Positions 7,834 to 16,674 of a stretch of DNA of 64,000 bases are shown in pieces. Each line of letters opens with the position of its first letter. Position 1 is the first letter of the stretch. Where the stretch lies: positions 71,019-135,018 of the forward strand of contig JBLWUP010000012.1 in the NCBI GenBank assembly GCA_048268885.1. Direction: 5' to 3'. The notes below the pieces were generated by a model. It was given only the letters and a program-made list of their open reading frames with translations, did not search any database and had not been told where the DNA came from. Source of the DNA: Pelagibius sp048268885. Lineage in GTDB: Bacteria; Pseudomonadota; Alphaproteobacteria; Kiloniellales; Kiloniellaceae. The position numbers and the translations under genes were made by a program.

Positions 7834-7862
7834 ACCGCCGCCGGAGCTGTGTCTGCAAATGC

Positions 7863-7893
7863 AAAAGGGCGGCTCAACCGAGCCGCCCCTTTA
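7863..7893 (-). terminator. Intrinsic terminator between convergent genes
   Basis: A 9-bp G+C-rich stem (GGGCGGCTC, loop AACC, GAGCCGCCC) is flanked by A residues on the left and T residues on the right. On the minus strand the stem is followed by TTTT, so it best serves the DUF1127 gene. On the plus strand the trailing CTTT is weaker but could also stop the methyltransferase transcript. Confidence 0.75.
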
Positions 7894-7920
7894 ACGTGGC
7901 GAGCTATAGGCTTGTCGCCT

Positions 7921-8133
7921 TCAGCTGGCGCCGTGCTCCAGACCGATGTCGCGCAGCAGGCGGCGGTCCAGGTGGCGGGTCGCCCGGGCCAGCTTCTGCT
8001 CCTTGCGCTCGGCCACATAGGCGTCACGCAGGTCGAGGGCGAGGTCGTATCCAGCCATGAAAGCGCGGCCCAGCAGGCCCACGACCGCCTGGCCGGGCAT
8101 GTAAGGACTTGCCGTGTAAATCATGTTGGCCAT
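7921..8133 (-). CDS. DUF1127 domain-containing small protein
   Basis: A 70-aa protein starting MANMIYTASPYMPGQ. The C-terminal Arg-rich DUF1127 segment ends RHLDRRLLRDIGLEHGAS, where the L-RDIGL core is the family signature. DUF1127 proteins in alphaproteobacteria have been linked to phosphate and carbon metabolism and RNA binding, but no role is shown here. The start is set by a strong ribosome site (AAAGGAG, 7 nt before the ATG). The upstream 200 nt is AT-richer and contains a TTGAAA element on the minus strand (8320-8325) with no clear matching -10. An intrinsic terminator follows the stop. Confidence 0.88.
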   Translation of the reverse strand: MANMIYTASPYMPGQAVVGLLGRAFMAGYDLALDLRDAYVAERKEQKLARATRHLDRRLLRDIGLEHGAS

Positions 8134-8338
8134 GGTCCTGTCTCCTTTGTCTTGGCGGTCTGGATTTGGCGTTGTCTTCAGCCAACGCTCTGCCCGGGCC
8201 ACCGGTTGTCCCAATCTCTTGACCCTGGAAATAGGCCTTTATTTGCAGAGAGACAAATGCCGCCTGAACAGGAGAACTATGCGGCCATAGCATAGCTCGA
8301 ATTCATTTTAGTTTAACAATTTCAAGGGTTTGTCGTTT

Positions 8339-9526
8339 TCAGGACAAAACGGGTCGGAGGCGTTCCAAAGCTTCGCCTAAACGCCCCGACGAGCCGGCGA
8401 AACAGAGCCTCAGGTGCCCTTCGCCGCCTGGCCCGAAGGCCGATCCGGGGGCCAGTCCGACGCCGGTCTCGGTTAAAATTTTCTTGGCGAAGGCCAGGCT
8501 GTCGTCCACGCCGTCGATCCGGAAGAAGCAGTAGAAGGATCCGGCCGGCCGGACGACGCTGACCCGGGGCAGGGCGGCCAGTCCCTGGAAGACCAGCTCG
8601 GCCGCCTGGCCGCAGCGGGCCACCAGCGCCTCGACGAAGGGCTCGCCCTCGCCCAAGGCGGCGAGGCAGCCGTGCTGCAGGAAGCTCTGGCCGCCGGACG
8701 TGTTGTATTCGATGAGGTTGCCGAAGACCTCCCCCAGGCGGGCCGGGTGGACCAGCCAGCCCTGGCGCCAGCCGGTCATGCTCCAGGCCTTGGAGAAGGA
8801 GTTCACCACCACCAGCGGATCGTCCGCTTCGGCGATCCGCAGGAAGGACGGGGCCACGCCGGTGGGAAAGCGGGCCGGGTCGTAGACGAAGCGGTGATAG
8901 ACCTCGTCGGCGATCAGCCAGAGGCCGCGGTGCCGGCAGAAGTCCAGCACGGCCTGCTGCTCGTCCTCGCTGATCACCCAGCCCGTGGGATTGGAGGGCG
9001 AGACCAGGAAGATCGCCGCTGTCCTGTCGCCGCAGGCGGCGAACAGGCGCTCGAGGTCCAGCTTGAAGCCGCCTTCCGGCAGCACGGTCATGGGCACGGT
9101 CTTCACCTGGCCGCCGGCGATCTGTGCGGCGGAGAGCACGTTGGGCCAGACGGGGGTCGGCGCCACCAGCTCGGCGCCGGGCGCGAGGACCGCCTGCAGC
9201 GTCAGCATGATGGCGTTCATGCCGGAGCTGGTGACCGTGACCCGTTCCGGATCGACGGCGGCGCCGAAGTGGCGCGCCAGGTAGGCGCTCAGCGCTTGGC
9301 GCAGTTCCGGAATGCCGCGCTTCGGCGTGTAGTAGGTGTGGCCGTCCTTCAACGCCCGGCTCGCCGCCTCGCTGATGAAGGCCGGCGTCGGCGCGTCGCC
9401 CTCGCCGACATAGAGCGCGATGAGGTCTTCGATCCCGAAGCCCATCTGCCACAGCTCGACGATCTTCGAGGGCTCCAGCGCCGTCGCCGTCGGGTTGAGC
9501 GGCGCCTGGGGCAGGGGGGCGGTCAC
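8339..9526 (-). CDS. Class I/II pyridoxal-phosphate aminotransferase
   Basis: A 395-aa fold type I aminotransferase. The PLP lysine is Lys246 in NSFSKAWSMTGWRQGW and the PLP-ring aspartate is Asp207 in LIADEVYHRF. The substrate-carboxylate Arg is in the C-terminal HLRLCFAG block. The family (aspartate/aromatic-like) catalyses reversible transamination in the cytoplasm, and the amino-acid preference cannot be read from sequence. I place the start at a GTG 9 nt beyond the stop of the acetoacetyl-CoA ligase gene. The reading frame is open far upstream, so the start is moderately certain. Tight spacing suggests an operon with that ligase. Confidence 0.9.
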   Translation of the reverse strand: MTAPLPQAPLNPTATALEPSKIVELWQMGFGIEDLIALYVGEGDAPTPAFISEAASRALKDGHTYYTPKRGIPELRQALSAYLARHFGAAVDPERVTVTSSGMNAIMLTLQAVLAPGAELVAPTPVWPNVLSAAQIAGGQVKTVPMTVLPEGGFKLDLERLFAACGDRTAAIFLVSPSNPTGWVISEDEQQAVLDFCRHRGLWLIADEVYHRFVYDPARFPTGVAPSFLRIAEADDPLVVVNSFSKAWSMTGWRQGWLVHPARLGEVFGNLIEYNTSGGQSFLQHGCLAALGEGEPFVEALVARCGQAAELVFQGLAALPRVSVVRPAGSFYCFFRIDGVDDSLAFAKKILTETGVGLAPGSAFGPGGEGHLRLCFAGSSGRLGEALERLRPVLS

Positions 9527-9534
9527 CTGGCGGC

Positions 9535-11514
<1,980 letters not shown>

Positions 11515-11820
11515 CTTGCGCTCCCTTTGTGCCCCCTGCTTTGTCGTGGGGGCCTGTCGTTGTCGGGCGCCAGTATGGCCAAGCGCCCCGGATCGATCCA
11601 GGTGCCGCGCGGGCCTTCGGCGGCTCCAAGCGTCCGCTTCTGGTTTATGCCGCAGCGCAGCAATTTTGCAAGCGCGATGGCGGCGGGCCGGCGGAGACGG
11701 GCCGTTTGGCTCGCCGCCCCCGGGTTGGCGCCCCCGGTTGCCGTCCCCGCGCTGCCGCATGGCTGGCCTGCGGCGCTGGGGGTGGTGGCGGAATCGGCCA
11801 AACCTTAGAATGCGCGTTGG
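11515..11820. other. Divergent intergenic region, no gene seen
   Basis: These 306 nt separate the start of the acetoacetyl-CoA ligase gene (minus) from the first DMT transporter (plus), so both promoters must lie here. The stretch is as G+C-rich as the coding DNA. I saw no perfect -10 element, no strong hairpin with a T-run and no convincing small gene. Open frames in it lack ribosome sites and any recognisable protein pattern. Confidence 0.5.
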
Positions 11821-12786
11821 ATGTCCTCCTCACGATCCCTTTTCTCGCGCGGCTCCAGCCTCTCCGCGCCGCTGCAGGGCGCGCTCTACATGGTCGCGGC
11901 GTCCTTCCTCTTTGCGATCATGAACGGGGCCATCCGCCTGCTGGGCGACGGCGTCGCCGCGGAGGGGGCCGGGGGCATGCACCCTTTCCAGATCGCCTTT
12001 TTCCGTAATGTCTTCGCGCTGTCCTTCATGCTGCCCTGGCTGGCGCGCCACGGGCGGGTCGGGCTCAAGACCGAACGCCTGAAGATCCACCTCTGGCGGT
12101 CGGGCATCGGTCTCTGCGCCATGCTGTGCTGGTTCTCCGCCGTCGCCTATCTGCCGCTGGCCGATGCGGTGGCGCTGAACTTCACCGTGCCGCTCTTCGC
12201 CACCGCGGGGGCGGCGCTCATCCTGGGCGAAGTGGTGCGCGCCCGGCGCTGGACCGCCACGGTGGTCGGCTTTCTCGGGGTGATCATCATCCTGCGGCCG
12301 GGTTTCGCCGAGATCACGCCGCTGATGGCCTTGCCGGTGGTCGCGGCCTGCTTCATGGCGGTCTCCGTGCTTTTCGTGAAGTCGCTGTCCCGCACCGAAG
12401 CGCCGGCGGCCATCGTCCTTTACATGAACCTGCTGCTGACGCCGCTGTCGCTGGGACCGGCGCTGTTCTTCTGGCGGTCGCCGACCCTGGCGGAATTGGG
12501 TCTCGGCGCCCTCATCGGGCTCTGCGCGGTGACCGCGCACATTTCCTTCACCCGCGCCTTCGCCCGGGCCGACGCCTCGGCAATCATGCCTTTCGACTAT
12601 TCGCGCCTGCCCTTCGTCGCCGTCGTCGGCTTCATCCTCTTCGGCGAGGTGCCGGACGTCTGGACCTGGGTCGGCGCGGCGGTGATCGCCGGCGCGGCCA
12701 TCTACATCGCCCAGCGCGAGGCGCGCGTGGCCCGGGAGCGGCCGACGCTGCGGGCCGGCGGCGAGTCGGTACAGAGCCGGCCGTGA
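11821..12786 (+). CDS. DMT-superfamily (EamA) transporter, first of tandem pair
   Basis: A 321-aa inner-membrane protein with about ten hydrophobic helices arranged as two EamA repeats (about 20-160 and 175-305). Typical segments are LPLADAVALNFTVPLFATAGAALILGE and GLCAVTAHISFTRAFARADASAIMPF. EamA proteins export small metabolites or amino acids, and the substrate is not predictable. The downstream neighbour is a close paralogue with the same phrases (LPLADxxALxFTxPLF, LILGEVVRxRRWxATxVGFxGV), so the pair arose by tandem duplication. The C-terminal tail after residue 300 is basic and variable. Confidence 0.92.
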   Translation: MSSSRSLFSRGSSLSAPLQGALYMVAASFLFAIMNGAIRLLGDGVAAEGAGGMHPFQIAFFRNVFALSFMLPWLARHGRVGLKTERLKIHLWRSGIGLCAMLCWFSAVAYLPLADAVALNFTVPLFATAGAALILGEVVRARRWTATVVGFLGVIIILRPGFAEITPLMALPVVAACFMAVSVLFVKSLSRTEAPAAIVLYMNLLLTPLSLGPALFFWRSPTLAELGLGALIGLCAVTAHISFTRAFARADASAIMPFDYSRLPFVAVVGFILFGEVPDVWTWVGAAVIAGAAIYIAQREARVARERPTLRAGGESVQSRP

Positions 12787-12830
12787 CCTCCGAGCGTGGG
12801 TCCACGGGCGCCAGGAATTCCGGGGTCGCC

Positions 12831-13781
12831 ATGGCGCAGAGGCTCTCCGGCGGCTGGGCGCGGCTGTCGCCCAACCACCGCGGCGCGCTGTGGATGATCG
12901 GCGCCAGTCTCGGCTTCACGGTGAACTCGGCGATGGTGAAGAGCCTCGCCACCGGCGCGTCGGAGGGGGCCGGGCCGGAAATCGCGGGGCTGGATATCTT
13001 CCAGATCGCCTTCGCCCGCGCGCTGTTTTCCTTTGCCCTGGTGGTGCCCTTCCTGCTGCGCGCCGGGCCGGGCATGCTGCGCACCCGTCATCCCGGGCTG
13101 CACGGCATCCGCGCCTTCGCCGGTAGCGCCGCCATGGTCTGCGGCTTCTATGCCGTGGGGCAGCTGCCGCTGGCCGACTTCACGGCGCTGAGCTTCACCC
13201 AGCCGCTCTTCGTCACGCTGCTGGCCGTCCTGATTCTGGGCGAGGTGGTGCGCTGGCGGCGCTGGCTGGCCACGGCGGTCGGCTTCGCCGGCGTGCTCAT
13301 CATGGTGCGGCCGGGGGCGGCGGCCTTCGATCCGGCGGCTCTGGTGGCGCTGACCTCGGTCCTCGGCATCGCCGTCGCCGTGACCATGGTGAAGCGCCTG
13401 CCGGAGGGCGAGAGCCACGCCACCATGCTGGCCTACTTCTGCCTCATGTCGCTGGCGATCACCGCCCTGCCGGCGCTGTTCTACTGGACGCCGCCGACCC
13501 TGGAGCAGTGGGGGCTGCTGGCCGCCGTCGGTTCCCTCGGCGTCGGCTCCCAGGCCATGATCATCCGCGCCTACCGCGCGGGCGAGGCCAGCTTCGTCGC
13601 GCCTTTCGACTACCTGAAGCTGATCCTTGCCGGCTTCATCGGGTTTCTCGTTTTCGGGGAACTGCCGGGGTTCTGGACCCTGGCCGGGGCGGTCGTCATC
13701 GTCGGCTCGGCCTTTTACATCGCCCGGCGCGAGGCGGCGCAGAGCGTGGTGCGCAAGCCGGCGCCGCCGCCGGTGTCATGA
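12831..13781 (+). CDS. DMT-superfamily (EamA) transporter, second of tandem pair
   Basis: About 316 aa with two EamA domains and about ten membrane helices. It shares LPLADFTALSFTQPLFVTLL, LILGEVVRWRRWLATAVGF and VGSQAMIIRAYRAGEASFVAPFDY with the upstream paralogue. I chose the ATG at 12831. A GTG at 12783 overlapping the upstream stop (GTGA) is a real alternative and would add 16 residues and permit translational coupling. The function is likely efflux of a small metabolite. Having two tandem DMT proteins could mean a heteromeric exporter or simple redundancy, and sequence cannot decide. Confidence 0.9.
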   Translation: MAQRLSGGWARLSPNHRGALWMIGASLGFTVNSAMVKSLATGASEGAGPEIAGLDIFQIAFARALFSFALVVPFLLRAGPGMLRTRHPGLHGIRAFAGSAAMVCGFYAVGQLPLADFTALSFTQPLFVTLLAVLILGEVVRWRRWLATAVGFAGVLIMVRPGAAAFDPAALVALTSVLGIAVAVTMVKRLPEGESHATMLAYFCLMSLAITALPALFYWTPPTLEQWGLLAAVGSLGVGSQAMIIRAYRAGEASFVAPFDYLKLILAGFIGFLVFGELPGFWTLAGAVVIVGSAFYIARREAAQSVVRKPAPPPVS

Positions 13782-13788
13782 AGATTTC

Positions 13789-14352
13789 TTAGGACCGCGC
13801 CCCGCCGTCGGGCGTCGTTTCGGGCGGCGTTTCCGGCGTACTTTCCGGTGGCGGCAGGTCTTCCGCGTCCGGGCGCAGACCCAGGGCCACCAGGCGGCGG
13901 CGCGCATCCTCGCGGTGCCGGTCCTTGATGCTTCCCGAGACGACGCGCAGAGTGGCGAGCAGCACCGAGGCGTCGTCGGTGAAACCGAGCCCGGCGATGA
14001 AGTCGGGGATCAGGTCGCTGGGCACCACGAAGTAGGCGAGGGCGGCCAGCAGCATGGCCTTCACCGGGCGCGGCGTGCGCGGGTCGAAGGCACAGTAGTA
14101 GCCGCTGACCGCGTCCTCCAAGAAGGGCACGCGTCCGAGGGTTCCCTTCAGTTTGTCCCAGAACCCCCGGCGGACCTTGGCCTCGTTGCGCTGCATGACG
14201 CGCGGGTCGAGGTTCTTCGGGTCGTCCGGCGCGGGATAGGGAATGAGTTCGCGGCCCGCTGCCGCTTTGTCGGGTGACGGCCTGTCGGGTGTCGGCGATT
14301 CAGCTGCCGGCGTGTCGGATGCCGGCGACTCGGGTGTCGGCGAATCGGTCAT
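13789..14352 (-). CDS. YkvA family (DUF1232) membrane protein
   Basis: About 187 aa. The YkvA/DUF1232 core at roughly 75-150 contains KAMLLAALAYFVVPSDLIPDFIAGLGFTDDASVLLATL, whose VxPxDLIPDFIxxxGxxDD phrase defines the family. It is preceded by a disordered Ser/Pro/Thr/Asp leader (TPESPASDTP...) and followed by a Pro/Glu/Thr tail, both coded by imperfect short repeats. One or two membrane helices sit in the core. The role is unknown. An ATG at 14361 is an alternative start adding three residues. It converges with the second DMT gene with 7 nt between stops. Confidence 0.85.
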   Translation of the reverse strand: MTDSPTPESPASDTPAAESPTPDRPSPDKAAAGRELIPYPAPDDPKNLDPRVMQRNEAKVRRGFWDKLKGTLGRVPFLEDAVSGYYCAFDPRTPRPVKAMLLAALAYFVVPSDLIPDFIAGLGFTDDASVLLATLRVVSGSIKDRHREDARRRLVALGLRPDAEDLPPPESTPETPPETTPDGGARS

Positions 14353-14489
14353 GAAAAGCATATGGGGACCTCGCCGGAGCAGGACAAGCCGCAGCCACAG
14401 GCCCGGTTTTCCGCGGGATTCCGGCCCTGGACCCTCGCCTCGGCGCTGCCGATGGTGTATGTCAGGCCCTGTCGAGGAAAGCGAGGCTC

Positions 14490-15554
14490 ATGCTCGGAAC
14501 CGCCCAGCCCCACCTGCGGAATTTCTGGTACCTGGCCCTGCCGGGCAAGGATCTGCCGTCCGGTGACACCGCGAACCTCACCCTGCTGGGCGAGCCGGTG
14601 CTGATCTGCCGTGCCGATGACGGCAAGGTCTTCGCGTTGCGCGACATCTGCCCGCACCGCGGCATTCCGCTGTCCTACGGCCGCTTCGACGGAGAGGAGG
14701 TGGAGTGCTGCTATCACGGCTGGCGTTTCGGCGCCGACGGCCGCTGCACGGCGATCCCCTCGCTGACGCCGGACCAGGAGATGGCGGTGGAGAAGATCCG
14801 CTGCGGCGCCTATCCCTGCCGCGAGGTGCAGGGCAACATCTGGGTCTACATGCCGGAAAAGTCGGCGCGGCTGCCGCAGGCCGATCTGGCGGACCTGCCG
14901 CCGCCGCCGGCCTTGCCGGACTTCGGCGACAGCGCGCCGCAGGTGTCCATCGCCCAGGTCTTCCGGTGCGATGCCGACACCGCCGCCTTCGGCCTGATGG
15001 ACCCGACGCACGCCGCCTTCGTCCATACCTCCTGGTGGTGGAAGAAGAACGCGCGCAAGCTGCGCCAGAAGGAGAAGCACTTCGAGCCGGCGCCGCTCGG
15101 CTGGCGCATGAAGCGTCATGCCCTGCCGCCGCAGAACCGGGTCTATCACCTGCTCGGCAAGGGCGTGACCACCGAGATCAGCTATGCCCTGCCGGGCCTG
15201 CGCATCGAACTGATCGAGGGCGACAAGCACCGCGCCGCCGGCCTGACCGCCATTACCCCGCTGAACGATCGCGAGACCCTGGTGCATCAGGCGCTCTACT
15301 GGACGCTGCCCTGGACGGCGCCGCTGCGGCCCCTGGCGCGCTATCTCGCCAACGTCTTCCTGACCCAGGACCGCCGGGTGGTGGACATGCAGCAGGAAGG
15401 CCTGGCCCACAATCCCAGCCTCATGCTGGTCGACGACGCCGACACCCAGGCCAAGTGGTTCTACCGCCTGAAGCGCGAGTGGCTGCGCGCCGCCGAGGAA
15501 GGCCGTCCCTTCGAGAACCCGATCAAGGAATGCACCCTGCACTGGCGCAGTTGA
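14490..15554 (+). CDS. Rieske [2Fe-2S] aromatic ring-hydroxylating oxygenase, alpha-subunit type
   Basis: A 354-aa iron-sulfur oxygenase. The Rieske cluster ligands are Cys54 and His56 (CPHRG) and Cys73 and His76 (CCYHGW). The mononuclear iron site D-x2-H-x4-H is Asp171, His174 and His179 in LMDPTHAAFVHTSWWW. It resembles the single-component VanA/PaO-like group that hydroxylates or demethylates aromatic or cyclic substrates using a separate reductase. No reductase or beta subunit gene is adjacent, so electrons must come from an unlinked partner. The substrate is unknown. A GAGG-type ribosome site precedes the ATG. Confidence 0.92.
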   Translation: MLGTAQPHLRNFWYLALPGKDLPSGDTANLTLLGEPVLICRADDGKVFALRDICPHRGIPLSYGRFDGEEVECCYHGWRFGADGRCTAIPSLTPDQEMAVEKIRCGAYPCREVQGNIWVYMPEKSARLPQADLADLPPPPALPDFGDSAPQVSIAQVFRCDADTAAFGLMDPTHAAFVHTSWWWKKNARKLRQKEKHFEPAPLGWRMKRHALPPQNRVYHLLGKGVTTEISYALPGLRIELIEGDKHRAAGLTAITPLNDRETLVHQALYWTLPWTAPLRPLARYLANVFLTQDRRVVDMQQEGLAHNPSLMLVDDADTQAKWFYRLKREWLRAAEEGRPFENPIKECTLHWRS

Positions 15555-15623
15555 ACGGGATGGCCGGCCTGTTTCGTGCCCTGCGGCATTCGCAGGTTCC
15601 TGGGATATCTCTTGAACACACCG

Positions 15624-15744
15624 CCGTCGTCCCGGGGCTTGACCCCGGGATCCATTGCCGTTGGCAAGCGGTGACGCCCAGCCGGGCTCTCATCGATGGT
15701 CTGGTGAGGCGCATGGGTCCCGGCATCAAGTGCCGGGACGACAG
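15624..15744. repeat. Palindromic intergenic repeat element, family A
   Basis: Two 31-nt arms face each other: 15624-15654 begins CCGTCGTCCCGGGGCTTGAC and 15714-15744 ends TGCCGGGACGACAG. The reverse complement of the left arm matches the right arm at most positions (TGGxTCCCGGxxTCAAGxxCCGGGACGAC). Each arm is itself a small hairpin. This is the form of a REP/BIME-like dispersed element, which is common between alphaproteobacterial genes. The 60-nt centre has no coding sign. It lies after the Rieske gene and before the convergent ComB-like gene. Confidence 0.8.
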
Positions 15745-15820
15745 CCGTGCGTTTGGCAAGGGCCGGACAACAAACTCTGGCGACTGCCATGATTTATTGC
15801 GGTGGTCCGCTGGAGGTTTC

Positions 15821-16555
15821 TCAGGAGAAACCTTTTGCCGCATCGACATAGCGCCCGTCGCGCAGCAGCGGGACCGCGGTGCTGGCGTCTTCCTGCAGCG
15901 CCATCTCGACGTCCTCGGAAAAGCCGGCGGCGATGAGTTCCTGCCCTGAAAGGCTTTCGCGCAGGGTGGCGGCAATCTCGTCCTTCAGGTCCAGGTAGGC
16001 GGCCTTGGCCGCCCGCGCGTCCGGCGACAGCGCCCCGCGCAGACGGGCGATGACCGCCCCCGCGCCCAGCAGGTCTTCGATGGCCGGGCGCAGGGCGCCG
16101 CCGGGCCAGTGCTCGCCGGCGGCGATGACGGCGACGCGCTGGCTTGCTGTTTCCTGGCCCGCCTGCTGAACCGCCGCGGCGACCGCCGTGGCATTGCGCA
16201 GGCTGGCGGCAAAGGCGGTGGCGTCCTGCACCATGGCCGAGAGGGCCGAGCCGTTGGGCGAGGGCAACAGCAGGCGCGTGCCGGGCGCAAGCTGCGTCAG
16301 GGAGGCCGGCGACAGGCTGGGTCCGCCCGCCGCTTCCCTGCGGGGCTTGGCCAGGACCGCGTCGCCGCGCCGCGCCGCGTCGTCGGCGCCGTACTTCTCC
16401 AACGGGAAGGGCAGCACTGCCGCGCCGCGGGCGACCGCGACATCCACCGACGTGCTGAAGCACAGCACGTCGACGATGACGAAGACGCCGCAGGCTTCGC
16501 GCAGAGCCGTCAGGCCGGCGCGCCCCCAGGCGAAATCGATCTGTGTTTCAGCCAT
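15821..16555 (-). CDS. 2-phosphosulfolactate phosphatase (ComB) family protein
   Basis: About 244 aa. ComB-type signatures are VIVDVLCFSTSVDVAVARGA near the N-terminus (metal/phosphate site), LLLPSPNGSALS in the centre and a C-terminal EDVEMALQEDASTAVPLL. In methanogens ComB removes phosphate from 2-phosphosulfolactate in coenzyme M synthesis. In bacteria without coenzyme M the substrate is not established, so the name describes the family only. The start at MAETQIDFAWG drops a Ser/Arg-rich upstream extension that lacks family similarity. The next minus-strand gene upstream ends at 16675 and has its own terminator in between. Confidence 0.87.
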   Translation of the reverse strand: MAETQIDFAWGRAGLTALREACGVFVIVDVLCFSTSVDVAVARGAAVLPFPLEKYGADDAARRGDAVLAKPRREAAGGPSLSPASLTQLAPGTRLLLPSPNGSALSAMVQDATAFAASLRNATAVAAAVQQAGQETASQRVAVIAAGEHWPGGALRPAIEDLLGAGAVIARLRGALSPDARAAKAAYLDLKDEIAATLRESLSGQELIAAGFSEDVEMALQEDASTAVPLLRDGRYVDAAKGFS

Positions 16556-16622
16556 CGCGCCCATCGAGATCAAGGAACTGTCGGACCGCGGTGATAGCCT
16601 GGAAGGCGGGCGGCTGTCGCCC

Positions 16623-16650
16623 AAAAAAAGCGGCCCGCAAGGGGCCGCTT
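16623..16650 (-). terminator. Intrinsic terminator of the acidic coiled-coil gene
   Basis: A 9-bp stem (AAGCGGCCC, 5-nt loop, GGGCCGCTT) is followed on the minus strand by a run of seven T residues (the A-run at 16623-16629 read in reverse). It begins 25 nt after the stop of the 525-aa acidic protein gene. This is one of the clearest rho-independent terminators in the window. Confidence 0.9.
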
Positions 16651-16674
16651 CTTACTCGGGGTGGGTTTGCGCCG

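Noticed and set aside
8320..8325. Heat-shock (RpoH) promoter for the DUF1127 gene
   Set aside because: TTGAAA resembles a -35, but no CCCAT-like or TATAAT-like -10 follows at proper spacing.
12126..13781. One long protein fusing both DMT transporters
   Set aside because: The upstream part of this frame is out of frame with the first transporter, and the second transporter starts at 12831 or 12783.
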